DNA of 64,000 nt, from assembly GCF_014692875.1 (NCBI RefSeq), contig NZ_CP061171.1, positions 3,968,001 through 4,032,000 on the forward strand, in the 5' to 3' direction. Shown here piece by piece: positions 25,969-36,799 of this stretch. Every line of letters begins with the position of its first letter. Position 1 is the stretch's first letter. The notes beneath the pieces were generated by a model. That model was not told the origin of the DNA and did not search any database. It worked only from the letters and a program-made list of their open reading frames with translations. Made by a program: the position numbers and the translations under genes. This DNA comes from Pedobacter riviphilus. GTDB taxonomy: Bacteria; Bacteroidota; Bacteroidia; Sphingobacteriales; Sphingobacteriaceae.

Positions 25969-28937
25969 TTACTCTAGAATCAAAATCAAACCTTTTCCTT
26001 TTTCAACCGGAACCAATTTTCCATTAGGGTAACTTCCCGAAGTTTGGAACTTATCAATTGCAGGTGCAGCTATTTTTACTTTATCGGCATCTAAACCCAG
26101 TTTGGCCCAGTCTATAGTTAAATTAACCTTTACGTCTCCTTCTGCCCAGCTTGCTAATGCAATCATTGTTTTACCTTTTTGTCTGTAAACAGTTGTCAAT
26201 ACTTTAGGATTATCGGTTTTAACCGGGCAGTTTTCACTCCAGTAACCGATCATCTCAGATCCTTTTATGCCAAAATTATCCCAAGCGGCCCATAAAGGTT
26301 TTGGATCACTTTTGTCAGACCAGCCCAAGCGACTTGTCATGCCGTAAATCATACCGCGCCAAGGGTTTCCATCATCTTGTAACATCTCTCCCATTAATCC
26401 AAAAGGAATTCCACTTACTTCAGTTAAAAAGAAATCCGGATTGTTTTTCTGGTAATCGAAGTATTCGCCAAACCATAAACGGTTCAGGTAAGGGAAGTGT
26501 TCCATGTATAAAATGGCGCTATTGTTAAAGCCATCGCTTTTGTTGTACTGATTTGCTGAATGCAGATCAATAATACCTGGATGGTTATTTTGCGTTAATA
26601 CGCGTTTTATACGCTTCATGGTCACCCGATCGAAGGCTACATCATCCAGATACACACCATCAATCCCAACGTTGTTTACCAACCAATTCATTCCTTCTAC
26701 ATAATAGTTGTGCCAACGGTTCATTCCGCTGTTAATTACGGCCGCATCTTTAATTTCTGGTACAAACCAGGCCGCAATATAATTCGAATCTAAATGTTCC
26801 TGCAACCAGCTAAAGCCCCCACCTTTGCCTGGAGAATACACTTCAGTACCTAAACTTCTTAAAGCTGGCCATTCGTATGCATGGTTAGAAAGCTCGCGAA
26901 CAGTATTGTAAATTTTAACTTTTAAACCTTTCGAGTGTGCATGACTAATATAATCTTTCATCTTTTTCCATTCGATAAATGGATAGTTGATCCAAGGGTT
27001 AATCGGAGTGGCATGGTGAATGTTTACTACGGTTGCACCCTTAGCTTTGATTGTATCTAAATCACCATATTTATGATAGAAACGGTTATCCCATTGAAAA
27101 TCGGTATTAAGTAAATGGAAAGGCGTAATCAATAAATTGAAATTGTAGTATAACACATCTCCCTTTTTCATACTTCTTGCTCCAGTAAAGTTATCGGCAA
27201 GCATCGAGCTGCCTTTCACATTAATCTGGATACCGCCTTTATCTCCATTACCCCACGATTTGGGTAATAATAAAGGCTTCTGAAGGTAGAAATTCGTATT
27301 CAGTGGACGAATATAGTTCTCATCTCTTAAATTATAATATAGGCCTGCATTTACATTGCCAATCCAAACGGCATCCTGATTTTTATTCGCCACATCCCAT
27401 TTCCATTTTACGGTATCTGGTCTAACACCACCTTTCTCCCCTAAACCCATTAAATACTTGGTTGAACCTTTATCAAAAGGGATATGAAAATCGACATTGC
27501 TGAAATCGACATCTTTTAGCGCGGTAACTTTAACTACGTAATGCACATAACCATCAAACTCTAAAGCACCTTCTAAATCCATTTTCAGGTTTTCAGAAGT
27601 ATTCGTGGCAGTCCATTTTACCGTTCCGGCTTCTTTACTCGTAATTTGAAATTTACCCGGTGAAAATTTCTCTTGCGTTTTCGGGGTATTAAAAAAATGA
27701 AAATGGATAGGTTCAGCCAGGATATTATTAGGTTTTTCGCTATAAGCCGTCATCTCAGCATTAAAAAATGTTTGAATCTGCTTAGGAAAACCGTCTGTAT
27801 TAATTTCGAACTTTCTGCCTAAAAGCGAGATTACATTCCCATCAACCGTTAGTGGCGTATATGGCGCTACAACCGTATTCGCTTGTGCCAAAGTAGAATT
27901 TAACCAGGTTAAGCGCGTCTGTTTATCTGGAGTTCCTACACCAGCATCGGCTAGTACTTCGTTCCCTACTGTAATTTTAGCTGTTATTATTTTCGATTTT
28001 CCATTGGCTTTAACTGTAAAATTACCTGTATATGTGCCCGCCGCCGTATTTTTAGGAATATCGACCGTAATCCACATTGGCTGAATTTTTCCAGAGGCTA
28101 CATTTACCGTTTCAACCAAAGGTTTGTTATCATAACTTGTTCCATTGGTGTTTAAACAATTGATATATTTTGAAGAAATTACTTTTCCTGTTACTGTTTT
28201 TAAATCGCCGAAGTTAACCACTACATTTTTCAAATCTTTCAGCGCAAATACCCCAGTTGAAAAGCATAATTTTCACCTTTACTCGCCGAGCCTGTAAAAG
28301 TATTTATAGCTCCTTTTTGTACCCAACGATAAGGTAAATCATTCTGCATTTTGATCGGGAACATCCTGTCTTCTGGAAAAACGATAAAAGCTGCTGAAGC
28401 ATATTTGGCCTTTATTGCGGCTGTTTCTTTACCAGTTGCAATAATTTCCATCGGGTAGAAAGAGTTGAAAGCGTCAACAGATTGGATTTCGACAGCAAAA
28501 GCATTCACTTTAACCCGTTTTGCAGCTGTTAACCATGTTTGGTCGGCATGTTTGGCTTTTAAGTAAACGCCTTTCGGATAATTACTTCTACCTTCATTTT
28601 TATAAGCGAGATAATACACATAATATTTTCCTGAACCCGGTGCTTCGAAATAAACATCAGCACTTTCTCTCGTCAATTTATCTGTGCCCACAGCTGAAAT
28701 AGTTTTACCATTTGCATCTTGAACGATGATTCCTTTTAATTCTGGATGTTCATCCCTCCTACGCCAATCAATTTTGGCATGTGCTATTTTATTGGTTCCA
28801 TCAAATTGAACAACAACACGGTGGTTACCTAACGAGTCAGGATTCCAGGCATTATTACCACTAGTATATTTTAATATTTGAGCATTAAGAGATAGCTGCC
28901 CTAAAAGACAGAGCAATAGAAAAAGCCTAAATTTCAT
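25969..28937 (-). CDS. secreted glycoside-hydrolase-like protein, interrupted by one missing base
   Basis: Two adjacent frames (28239-28937 and 25969-28233) join into one 989-residue protein if one G is added to the CCCC (minus GGGG) at 28251-28254: FQLG then continues VFALKDLKNVVVNFGDL. MKFRLFLLLCLLGQLSLNAQ is a signal peptide. N-terminal beta-domains precede a barrel-like region (AKGATVVNIHHATPINPW, GVYLDDVAFDRVTMKRI, PFGLMGEMLQDDGNPWRGM), which recalls GH123/DUF6067-type glycosidases. Substrate and catalytic residues are not settled. A CAAACGTTTG operator-like site lies ~70 bases upstream. The break is more likely a sequence error than a pseudogene. Confidence 0.75.
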
Positions 28938-29006
28938 TTTTTAATTTGTTTGAGGCTAATTTATGCATAGCTAATTACAATAAAGCCATGTAATGAAAAA
29001 ATGAGA

Positions 29007-29016
29007 CAAACGTTTG
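29007..29016. promoter_or_regulatory. CAAACGTTTG palindrome, LacI-family operator-like site
   Basis: The perfect palindrome CAAACGTTTG sits about 70 bases upstream of the glycoside-hydrolase-like gene; with flanks it reads ACAAACGTTTGT. The same core occurs twice upstream of susC (63282 and 63455). The AACGTT centre is typical of LacI/GalR-family operators. Confidence 0.6.
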
Positions 29017-29034
29017 TTTATTTGGTTCATTAGT

Positions 29035-29179
29035 GGTGTCATTCTAAACGCAGTAAAGAATCCTTTTCCTGTTGCCACAGAAAGTGATATGCTAAAGTGC
29101 TTAACCAAGTTAGGTTCTATTTCTTTATTCAGATTGAGATTTCATACTTAAAGATTCTTCACTCCGTTCAGAATAACAA
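29035..29179. repeat. dispersed inverted repeat, family A (diverged copy)
   Basis: GTCATTCTAAACGCAGTAAAGA at the left and TTCACTCCGTTCAGAATAAC at the right are inverted relatives of each other and of the element at 9867-9938. The centre is AT-rich with no gene. Confidence 0.5.
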
Positions 29180-29189
29180 GAAAACAAAA

Positions 29190-29219
29190 AAAGTCCTGCT
29201 CTTTCGAACAGGACTTTCT
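29190..29219 (-). terminator. terminator at the end of the S10-spc-alpha operon
   Basis: AAAGTCCTG (29190-29198) pairs with CAGGACTTT (29209-29217), with a run of T on the minus-strand side. It lies 20 bases after the rplQ stop. Confidence 0.88.
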
Positions 29220-29239
29220 TAATCTTAAGGCGAATAAAA

Positions 29240-29761
29240 TTATTCTCCTTTTGGTTCTTCAGTAGCAGGAGCTTCTTCAGCAGGAGCAACTTCTTCAACA
29301 ACTTCAGCTTTCGCTTCAGTAGCTTTAGGCGCAGCAGCTTTGCTTCTACCACGACGAGTTGTTTTCTTCTCTTCTTTAACTTCTACATCTTTACCGTAAA
29401 CTGTATTGTAATCTACCAATTCAATTAAAGCCATCTCAGCATTATCACCTTGACGATTGTTTAATTTAATGATACGAGTGTAACCACCTGGACGGTTAGC
29501 AACTTTCTCAGCCACTTCGCGGAACAAAATAGTGATTACTTCTTTATCTTGTAGGTAAGAGAAAACTGTACGACGTGAGTGAGTAGTGTCATTTTTCGCT
29601 TTAGTGATTAATGGCTCAACATAAGTACGTAAAGCTTTAGCTTTAGCTAAAGTTGTAGTAATTCTTTTTGCTTTAATTAGTGATGTTGCCATATTAGCTA
29701 ACATCGCTTTTCTGTGGCTGTCGGTTCTACCTAAGTGGTTTACTTTTTTACCGTGTCTCAT
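29240..29761 (-). CDS. rplQ: ribosomal protein bL17
   Basis: 173 residues. The conserved core (about 1-120) has [21 protein letters not shown] and [13 protein letters not shown]. The last ~45 residues are a Lys/Arg then Ala/Glu-rich tail ([20 protein letters not shown]..., ending EEPKGE) absent from the ~127-residue E. coli protein; acidic L17 tails occur in other Bacteroidota. It is the last gene of the operon, 122 bases after rpoA, with a terminator following. Confidence 0.96.
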   Translation of the reverse strand: MRHGKKVNHLGRTDSHRKAMLANMATSLIKAKRITTTLAKAKALRTYVEPLITKAKNDTTHSRRTVFSYLQDKEVITILFREVAEKVANRPGGYTRIIKLNNRQGDNAEMALIELVDYNTVYGKDVEVKEEKKTTRRGRSKAAAPKATEAKAEVVEEVAPAEEAPATEEPKGE

Positions 29762-29883
29762 TGTTTTTTGATTAAGTGTATACCGTCTCTGTCTCAGAGG
29801 GAATTATACACTGTGAACTAATATTTAATTCTCAATGTTCAATATCCAATTTTCAATCTGAAAACTGTTAACTGAAAACTGAA
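29762..29883 (-). other. rplQ-rpoA spacer with a hairpin and repeated words
   Basis: GTGTATA (29776-29782) pairs with TATACAC (29805-29811) around an inner CTCT/AGAG pair. Next to it is simple sequence made of repeated words (TTCAATATCC, CTGAAAACTG, ACTGAAAACTGAA). It lies between two operon genes and encodes no protein. Confidence 0.6.
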
Positions 29884-30876
29884 TTATTCTTCGTCTAATT
29901 TAAATTTAGACAGGTTCATACCAAATGATAAACCTTTCGATTTTACTAATTCTTGGATCTCTGTTAAAGATTTTTTACCGAAGTTTCTGAATTTTAACAT
30001 ATCAGCAACATCGTAAGAAACTAAATCAGCTAAAGTACGGATATCAGCAGCTTTTAAGCAGTTTAATGCTCTAACTGAAAGATCCATATCTACTAATTCA
30101 GTTTTAAGGATTTTACGCATGTGTAAAATTTCCTCGTCTACTTCTTTAGTTTCTTCTTTTGCTTGAGATTCTAATACTAAATTCTCATCAGAGAATAACA
30201 TAAAGTGTTGGATAAGGATCTTAGCCGCTTCTTTTAGTGCCTCTTCTGGATGAATTGAACCGTCAGTAGAGATATCTAAAACCAATTTTTCATAATCCGT
30301 TTTTTGCTCAACACGAAAGTTCTCAATCGTGTATTTTACATTTTTCATTGGAGTATAAATCGAATCGATTGCGATTACACCTACAACAGCATCAGCAACT
30401 TTATTTTCTTCAGCAGGTACATAACCACGTCCTTTATTGATGGTTAATTCCACTTCCAAAGTAACAGATTTATCCATATTGCAAATTACATGCTCAGGGT
30501 TTAAAACTGTAAAGTTGTTAGAGAATTTAGTGATATCACCAGCTTTAAACTGGTCTTGACCATTAACGATGATGAAAACTTTTTCAGAATCTCCTGAATC
30601 ACCTGTTTTCTTAAAACGAACTTGTTTTAAGTTTAAGATAATATCAGTTAAATCTTCTACAACACCTTTCATGGTAGAAAATTCGTGAGAAACGCCTGAA
30701 AAACGAATAGTAGTAATAGCATAACCTTCTAACGAAGAAAGTAAAATTCTTCTTAAGGCATTACCAATTGTTACACCGAAACCGGGCTCTAAAGGACGAA
30801 ATTCAAATGTGCCATCGAAATCAGTTGATTTCTGCATGATCACTTTGTCTGGTTTCTGAAATGCTAAAATTGCCAT
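29884..30876 (-). CDS. rpoA: RNA polymerase alpha subunit
   Basis: 330 residues. The N-terminal domain ([37 protein letters not shown]) is the dimerisation and beta-binding part; the C-terminal domain ([37 protein letters not shown]) is the DNA- and activator-binding helix-hairpin-helix module. It is at the usual place between rpsD and rplQ and complete. Confidence 0.97.
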   Translation of the reverse strand: MAILAFQKPDKVIMQKSTDFDGTFEFRPLEPGFGVTIGNALRRILLSSLEGYAITTIRFSGVSHEFSTMKGVVEDLTDIILNLKQVRFKKTGDSGDSEKVFIIVNGQDQFKAGDITKFSNNFTVLNPEHVICNMDKSVTLEVELTINKGRGYVPAEENKVADAVVGVIAIDSIYTPMKNVKYTIENFRVEQKTDYEKLVLDISTDGSIHPEEALKEAAKILIQHFMLFSDENLVLESQAKEETKEVDEEILHMRKILKTELVDMDLSVRALNCLKAADIRTLADLVSYDVADMLKFRNFGKKSLTEIQELVKSKGLSFGMNLSKFKLDEE

Positions 30877-30961
30877 TTATATTTTTTTAAATTCGTTATT
30901 GAATATATAGTAACATGAAAAAAGTTAATTACCTCATTGAGGTAATTAACTAGCTCATTTA

Positions 30962-31570
30962 TTACTTTGAGTACAACTCGATGATTAAATTTTCCTTGAT
31001 GTTTTCAGGAATTTCATCACGTTGAGGGTAGGTTAAGAATTTACCAGTTAATTCACTAGCATTCCACTCTAACCAAGCAAACTTATTAATCGTTCTACCT
31101 GCAACTGAGTTACTAATTGATTCTAAAGATTTAGATTTTTCACGAACCGCAACCACATCACCAGCTTTTAACTGATATGAAGGGATATTTACAACTTCAC
31201 CATTCACAGTAACGTGTTTATGGCTAACTAACTGGCGTGCACCAGAACGGGTTGTTGAAATACCTAAACGGTAAACTGTGTTATCTAAACGCGCTTCTAA
31301 TAACTGAAGTAAGTTATCACCGGTAATACCAGCACGTGAAGATGCTTTTTTAAACAAGTTACTGAATTGTTTTTCTAATACACCATAAGTATATTTTACT
31401 TTTTGTTTCTCCATTAACTGGATAGCATATTCAGATTGTTTTCCTCTTCTTTTTGATGAGCCATGTTGCCCAGGAGGATAATTTTTTCTGTCTAACACTT
31501 TATCAGGACCGAAGATTGGTTCTCTGAATTTACGTGCAATTTTTGATTTTGGGCCTGTATATCTTGCCAT
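30962..31570 (-). CDS. rpsD: ribosomal protein uS4
   Basis: 202 residues with the S4 fold: [21 protein letters not shown], the S4 RNA-binding domain [18 protein letters not shown], and [20 protein letters not shown]. The N-terminal Cys residues of zinc-type S4 are absent, so it is the zinc-independent form. It binds 16S rRNA early in 30S assembly and in other bacteria represses its own operon; any such control here is untested. Confidence 0.97.
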   Translation of the reverse strand: MARYTGPKSKIARKFREPIFGPDKVLDRKNYPPGQHGSSKRRGKQSEYAIQLMEKQKVKYTYGVLEKQFSNLFKKASSRAGITGDNLLQLLEARLDNTVYRLGISTTRSGARQLVSHKHVTVNGEVVNIPSYQLKAGDVVAVREKSKSLESISNSVAGRTINKFAWLEWNASELTGKFLTYPQRDEIPENIKENLIIELYSK

Positions 31571-31630
31571 TTTTTTCTGTTTTAAAGTATCATCCAGCCT
31601 GTAACTGGAGATTCTTAGCTTTAAAATTAA

Positions 31631-32020
31631 TTAAACTCTTCTCTTTTTAGGAGGACGACATCCGTTGTGAGGAAGTGGAGTAATATCTTTAATAGACGTT
31701 ACTTCGATACCTGCTACTTGCAAAGTTCTGATTGCAGACTCACGACCTGAACCCGGACCTTTTACAAATACTTCAACTTTACGTAAACCTAAATCAAACG
31801 CAACTTTACCGCAATCTGAAGCTGCTTGACCAGCTGCGTACGGCGTGTTCTTTTTAGAACCTTTAAAGCCCATTTTACCAGCAGAAGACCATGAAATAGT
31901 CTGTCCGTTGTTGTTTGTTAAGGTAACGATGATGTTGTTGAAGGTAGCATTGATGTGGGCCTGACCAACAGGCTCAATTACAACGATACGTTTTTTTGTT
32001 ACTTTTTTACTTTTAGCCAT
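31631..32020 (-). CDS. rpsK: ribosomal protein uS11
   Basis: 129 residues, ending [13 protein letters not shown], the conserved S11 C-terminus. [28 protein letters not shown] and [23 protein letters not shown] are conserved. A basic N-terminus ([13 protein letters not shown]). Located between rpsD and rpsM as in other Bacteroidota; the preceding 154-base spacer is unusually long and repeat-rich. Confidence 0.97.
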   Translation of the reverse strand: MAKSKKVTKKRIVVIEPVGQAHINATFNNIIVTLTNNNGQTISWSSAGKMGFKGSKKNTPYAAGQAASDCGKVAFDLGLRKVEVFVKGPGSGRESAIRTLQVAGIEVTSIKDITPLPHNGCRPPKKRRV

Positions 32021-32174
32021 TTTATCTTTTAGATTCTAGATATGAGACTTGAGATATGAGACTTTCTCTACCCCGATACTCAGTACCCTAATTTTCTCTT
32101 TTATTCCAGATTTGAGCAGATTTTAAAGACATGGTACTCATATCTAAAATCTCACATCTCATATCTATCAATTT
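32021..32174 (-). repeat. rpsK-rpsM spacer with AGATATGAG/CTCATATCT inverted words
   Basis: AGATATGAG occurs at 32038-32046 and 32052-32060, and its complement CTCATATCT at 32158-32166, so the spacer can form a long imperfect hairpin. The same word CTCATATCTAT also occurs at 1453-1463 just before the M42 gene, so it is a dispersed element rather than a ribosomal signal. Confidence 0.55.
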
Positions 32175-32552
32175 CTATTTAGTAGCTTTTTTCTTGTTAG
32201 CAACTGTTTTTCTCTTACCCTTACGAGTACGTGAGTTATTTTTAGTACGCTGACCACGAGAAGGTAAACCTTTTCTGTGACGTAAACCGCGGTAACAACC
32301 GATATCCATTAAACGTTTGATGTTTAACTGAACCTCTGAGCGTAAAGCACCTTCTACTTTAATCTCATCGTTAATCATTGTACGGATTGCTGATAACTCA
32401 TCATCAGACCAGTCTTGTACTTTTTTGTTCAAATCGATTCCTGCAGTAGTTAAAATACGTTGTGCAGTTGTTCTACCAATACCATAGATATAGGTTAAAC
32501 CAATCTCTCCTCTTTTGTTTCTTGGTAAATCAATACCTGAAATCCTTGCCAT
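32175..32552 (-). CDS. rpsM: ribosomal protein uS13
   Basis: 125 residues. [26 protein letters not shown] is the S13 N-terminus with the helix-two-turn-helix region following, and [32 protein letters not shown] is the conserved basic tail contacting the 30S head and tRNA. It follows rpmJ, the usual order. Confidence 0.97.
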   Translation of the reverse strand: MARISGIDLPRNKRGEIGLTYIYGIGRTTAQRILTTAGIDLNKKVQDWSDDELSAIRTMINDEIKVEGALRSEVQLNIKRLMDIGCYRGLRHRKGLPSRGQRTKNNSRTRKGKRKTVANKKKATK

Positions 32553-32621
32553 ATTTATTGATGTTTTGAAGTAATTCCGAACGGCGGGCCACCGTTGTGC
32601 GGTTGATTACAATATTCTTAA

Positions 32622-32738
32622 TTACCCCTGACGTTGCTTGTATTTAGGATTTTTCTTGTTGATTACGTAAAGTTTTCCTTTACGGCGAATAATCTTACAA
32701 TCAGCGCTACGTTTTTTAATTGATGATCTAACTTTCAT
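32622..32738 (-). CDS. rpmJ: ribosomal protein bL36, zinc-free type
   Basis: 38 residues: [14 protein letters not shown] at the start and NPKYKQRQG at the end, with [11 protein letters not shown] between. Only one Cys remains of the four zinc ligands of classic L36, so this is the zinc-free form. It is too short for an ordinary ORF cut-off. It begins one base after the infA stop, the normal infA-rpmJ-rpsM order. Confidence 0.93.
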   Translation of the reverse strand: MKVRSSIKKRSADCKIIRRKGKLYVINKKNPKYKQRQG

Positions 32739-32739
32739 T

Positions 32740-32958
32740 TTATTTGTATCTATAAGTAATGCGTCCTTTTGTTAAATCATAAGGAGACATTTCCAATTTA
32801 ACTTTATCTCCAGGAAGGATTTTGATGTAGTGCATCCGCATCTTTCCTGAAATATGCGCAATAATCTCATGCCCGTTCTCGAGTTCTACCCGGAACATCG
32901 CATTGGATAATGCTTCTCTTATTACTCCGTCTTGTTCAATTGAGGCTTGTTTAGCCAT
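32740..32958 (-). CDS. infA: translation initiation factor IF-1
   Basis: 72 residues, an OB-fold protein: [22 protein letters not shown], then [31 protein letters not shown] and [11 protein letters not shown], as in IF-1 generally. It binds the 30S A site during initiation. Located between map and rpmJ as usual. The sequence is complete. Confidence 0.97.
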   Translation of the reverse strand: MAKQASIEQDGVIREALSNAMFRVELENGHEIIAHISGKMRMHYIKILPGDKVKLEMSPYDLTKGRITYRYK

Positions 32959-33029
32959 ATTTTATTGATTGTTACTTAATTAGCTGCTTCTAAACAGGGT
33001 TGCAAAATTAAATAAAAAATTTTAATTAT

Positions 33030-33814
33030 TTATTTTTTTTGTTGTAAAACTTCTTCTATTATAGAAAACGTTGATAAAACATCTGCTTTGCCCTTTTTTA
33101 CGGCTACTGTGTGTTCAAAATGTGCCGATGGTTTATTGTCTTTACTCGTTACCGTCCATCCATCGTTATGGAATTTAACACCGCCTACGCCTGCATTGAT
33201 CATGGGTTCTATCGCAATTACCATTCCTTCTTCAAGTTTTGGTCCTGCACCACGCTTCCCATAATTCGGAACTTCCGGTTTCTCGTGAAGTTTTATACCA
33301 ACACCATGTCCTACGAGCTCTCTTACTACGCCAAATCCATTAGCTTCTGCATATTGCTGAACAGCGAAACCGATATCTCCAATACGCATACCAACAACAG
33401 CTTTTTCTATACCCAACTCCAGGCAACGTTTAGTAACCTCAACCAATTTCTGTTTTTCTGCATCTATTTCCCCGATAGAGAAAGTGTAGGCCGAATCGCC
33501 GAAATAATTGTTTTTAATCACGCCACAATCAACTGAAATCAGATCCCCTCCTGGATTACGTACTCGCTTGGAAAACCGTGAACAACTTGCTCATTTGGCG
33601 AAATACATAAAGAATTAGGGAAACCATTATAGTTTAAAAATGCCGGTATCGCTCCGTGATCACTTATAAACTCATAGGCTAGTTTATCTAACTGAATAGT
33701 AGTCATGCCTGCTTTTATCACCTTGGCCACTTCGGCTAAAGTTTTAGAAACAAGCATGGAACTTTCTCTTATTAACTCGATCTCCTCTAGAGATTTGTAA
33801 TAAATTTTAGACAT
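33030..33814 (-). CDS. map: methionine aminopeptidase type I, interrupted by one missing base
   Basis: Frames 33539-33814 and 33030-33521 join into a 261-residue protein if one G is added at the CCCC (minus GGGG) 33545-33548: YVIQEGDLISVDCGVIKNNYFGDSAYTFSIG. The restored DCG supplies a metal Asp; GHGVGIKLHEKP, IEPMINAG and HFEHTVAVKKG give the other ligands. It removes the initiator Met and is essential in most bacteria. Located between secY and infA, as usual. A real knockout here is implausible; a sequencing error is likely. Confidence 0.9.
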
Positions 33815-33822
33815 CCGTTACA

Positions 33823-35162
33823 CTACAACGCTGCATTGCTACTTGCAGCAGGAACACCTGTTCTGCCAGTAACTCTACCCGTTTTCATCAAACCATCATA
33901 ATGGCGCATCAATAAATAACTTTCGATCTGTTGCAAAGTATCCAATACAACACCAACTAAAATCAATAAAGAAGTACCACCGAAGAAGTGCGCAAACTCT
34001 TGTTTAATACCAAACTTAACAGCTAATGAAGGTAAAATAGCAATGATCGCTAAAAATACTGCACCTGGGAAAGTGATTTTAGAGATTACATCATCAATAA
34101 AAGTTGATGTTGCAAAACCCGGCTTAATACCTGGGATAAAACCACCGTTTTTCTTCATATCGTCGCTCATTTGAGTTGGATTAACTGTAATTGCAGTATA
34201 GAAGAAAGTAAATGCGATAATTAAAAACGCGAATGTTAAGCTATAAGCCAACGAAGTTGTATTGCTGAACTGGATTAACCAAGAACCTTGTAATGAAGGA
34301 ACAAACTGCATTAAAGCACCTGGAATAAACATTAACGCCTGAGCAAAAATAATCGGCATAACACCAGCAGCATTAACCTTTAAAGGAATGTACTGGCGAA
34401 CACCACCAAACTGACGGTTACCAACAATTTTTTTAGCGTATTGTACAGGCACCTTACGTACACCTTGAACAATTAAAATGGTAAACATTACCACAGCAAA
34501 TAAGGCAACGATCTCTAAAACCAAAGCAACCGGGCCTCCACCTTCACTGGCAGAACCTACACGGGCGCTAAACTCTTGAGAAATTGCAACTGGTAAACGG
34601 GCAATAATACCAACCATGATGATTAGTGATGTACCGTTACCAATACCTTTATCCGTAATTTTTTCACCTAACCACATTACAAATAATGTACCTGCCGTTA
34701 ATACAAACGTAGATAATACTAAAAATAAAGTGTTTGGTAATAAAATAGCTTCTGCCGGAACCTGCGTTTTAACGTAACCAACAGATTGAACGATTGTGAT
34801 CGCTACCGTTAGGTAACGGGTAATCTGGTTCATTTTTTTTCTACCACTTTCGCCCTCTTTCTGCATTTTTTGGAAAGAAGGAACAGCAATACCCAATAGT
34901 TGCACCACAATCGATGCAGAGATATAAGGCATTACCCCAACGCTAAAATAGACACACGAGAGAAAGAACCTCCGGCAAACATATCTAGTAAGCCTAAGAT
35001 TCCTGATTTTTCGTTATTGCCTAAAGCAGTTGGATCCACACCTGGTAAAACCACGTGAGATACGAAACGGTATACCAAAAGAATTAAGAGCGTAAACAAT
35101 ATACGCTCTTTTAATTCCTGAATTTTCCAGATATTACTTAAAGTAGTAAATAGCTTCTTCAT
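33823..35162 (-). CDS. secY: preprotein translocase subunit SecY, interrupted by one missing base
   Basis: Frames 34932-35162 and 33823-34932 join into a 446-residue SecY if one G is added at CCCC (minus GGGG) 34935-34938: SILALGVMPYISASIVVQLL, the conserved SecY motif after helix 1 and the plug. About ten hydrophobic helices follow, and a cytosolic loop VPVQYAKKIVGNRQFGG is conserved. SecY is the essential Sec channel. It sits between rplO and map as in most Bacteroidota. The two-frame state is almost surely not biological. Confidence 0.92.
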
Positions 35163-35169
35163 TTAATAA

Positions 35170-35616
35170 TTACAATTTTACAATAGAACCACCTGCAGCT
35201 TCAATAGCTTTTTGTGCGGTTGCAGAGAACGCATGTGCTGTAATTTCTAGCTTTGCTTTAACTTCACCACGACCCAAAATTTTAACTAAGTCGTTTTTAG
35301 AAGCTAAACCATGTGCTTGTAAAGCAGCGAAATCGATAGTTGTTAAGCTGTGTTTTTCAGCTAAAGCTTGTAAAACATCTAAGTTTACACCAACATATTC
35401 TGTACGGTTAATTGGCTTGAAACCAACTTTAGGCACACGACGTTGTAAAGGCATTTGACCACCTTCAAAACCGATTTTGGTTTTGTGACCTGAACGAGAA
35501 CCCGCACCTTTGTGACCACGGGTTGAAGTACCGCCACGACCAGAACCTGTACCACGACCAATTCTTTTGCTGTTTTTTGTAGAACCTACTGCAGGTTTTA
35601 AATTACTTAAATTCAT
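35170..35616 (-). CDS. rplO: ribosomal protein uL15
   Basis: 148 residues from ATG at 35616; a longer frame from 35661 adds an unrelated N-terminus. [37 protein letters not shown] is the glycine-rich, basic N-terminus of L15, and [17 protein letters not shown] is the conserved centre. Located between rpmD and secY. Confidence 0.95.
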   Translation of the reverse strand: MNLSNLKPAVGSTKNSKRIGRGTGSGRGGTSTRGHKGAGSRSGHKTKIGFEGGQMPLQRRVPKVGFKPINRTEYVGVNLDVLQALAEKHSLTTIDFAALQAHGLASKNDLVKILGRGEVKAKLEITAHAFSATAQKAIEAAGGSIVKL

Positions 35617-35720
35617 TTTTTTGAATTTGTGTTGCCCTTCGCTTTCACTAAACAGGTACAACGATTAAACATATATAAAGGTAGTACCGGCTTTTACCCA
35701 TACTACCTTTAAAACTTTTA

Positions 35721-35900
35721 CTAGATTGCTTCGATTGCTACCAAATGATTCACTTTGCGAACCATACCGATAATTTGTGGAGTAGCTTCAACCTCAACAC
35801 TTTGGTTCATTTTAGATAAACCCAAAGCCTGAACGGTTCTTTTTTGGCGCTCGCTTCTGTCGATAACGCTTTTTACTTGTGTTATTTTGATCTTAGCCAT
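35721..35900 (-). CDS. rpmD: ribosomal protein uL30
   Basis: 59 residues: MAKIKITQVKSVIDRSERQKRTVQALGL and ATPQIIGMVRKVNHLVAIE, matching L30 throughout. It is too short for ordinary ORF cut-offs. It begins four bases after the rpsE stop and precedes rplO by 104 bases, which is the usual order. The start is ATG. Confidence 0.94.
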   Translation of the reverse strand: MAKIKITQVKSVIDRSERQKRTVQALGLSKMNQSVEVEATPQIIGMVRKVNHLVAIEAI

Positions 35901-35904
35901 GATA

Positions 35905-36423
35905 TTATCCGTTAAATACTTTGTTTAAATCTATACCACGGGTTTGAGCCACTGCATAAGCATCACGCATTTTAGTTAATGCATCAACAGTTGCTTTTAC
36001 CACGTTGTGTGGGTTAGATGATCCTTTAGATTTTGCTAATACGTTATGCACGCCAGCACTCTCTAATACAGCACGCATCGCACCACCAGCAATTACTCCT
36101 GTACCTACTGCAGCTGGTTTGATTAAAACAAAACCACCTGAGAATTTACCGATTTGCTCGTGAGGAACAGTACCGTTTAAAATTGGAACTTTTACCAAGT
36201 TCTTTTTAGCATCATCCACACCTTTAGCGATGGCTTCAGTTACCTCTTTCGCTTTACCTAAACCGAAACCAACAACACCGTTTTCATCACCTACAACAAC
36301 AATTGCTGAGAAGCTGAAAGTACGGCCACCTTTGGTTACTTTGGCAACGCGTTGTATACTAACCAAACGATCCTTTAATTCGATATCGGTGGTTTTTACT
36401 CTTTTTATATTAATAGTTGACAT
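35905..36423 (-). CDS. rpsE: ribosomal protein uS5
   Basis: 172 residues. Double-stranded RNA-binding N-domain with [41 protein letters not shown], then [35 protein letters not shown]. This is the S5 protein whose loop (around GGRTF) is the classic site of spectinomycin-resistance mutations; it looks wild-type. It lies between rplR and rpmD. Confidence 0.96.
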   Translation of the reverse strand: MSTINIKRVKTTDIELKDRLVSIQRVAKVTKGGRTFSFSAIVVVGDENGVVGFGLGKAKEVTEAIAKGVDDAKKNLVKVPILNGTVPHEQIGKFSGGFVLIKPAAVGTGVIAGGAMRAVLESAGVHNVLAKSKGSSNPHNVVKATVDALTKMRDAYAVAQTRGIDLNKVFNG

Positions 36424-36440
36424 CTTACTTTTTCTTCAGA

Positions 36441-36794
36441 TTAAAATACTAAACCAGCTTCGCGGGCACCCTCTGCCAACGATTTTACACGACCGTGGTA
36501 TAAATAGCCATTTCTATCGAAAACAACTTCTTTAACACCTGCAGCAATTGCTTTTTCGGCAACTAATTTGCCTACCGCAACCGACTGATCGCTTTTGTTT
36601 CCAGTACCAGTAAAATCTTTCGATAATGATGATGCTGATGCTATTGTTTTACCGGTTACATCGTTAATTACCTGCGCATAAATCCCTTTATTGCTTCTAT
36701 ATACAGATAACCTTGGACGTTCTTCCGAACCGGTAAGTCTTTTTCTGATCCCTTTTTTAATACGATCTCTTCTTGATAATTTTTTACCTGCCAT
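36441..36794 (-). CDS. rplR: ribosomal protein uL18
   Basis: 117 residues: basic [20 protein letters not shown], then [30 protein letters not shown] and [26 protein letters not shown], as in L18, which binds 5S rRNA. Located between rplF and rpsE. Confidence 0.96.
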   Translation of the reverse strand: MAGKKLSRRDRIKKGIRKRLTGSEERPRLSVYRSNKGIYAQVINDVTGKTIASASSLSKDFTGTGNKSDQSVAVGKLVAEKAIAAGVKEVVFDRNGYLYHGRVKSLAEGAREAGLVF

Positions 36795-36799
36795 GATTA

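Noticed and set aside
29125..29352. 75-codon Leu/Lys-rich frame
   Set aside because: It is the shifted frame of the rplQ tail and its terminator, giving low-complexity LLKKLLLLK sequence.
34932..35162. A separate 76-residue membrane protein before SecY
   Set aside because: It is the SecY N-terminus split off by the missing base.
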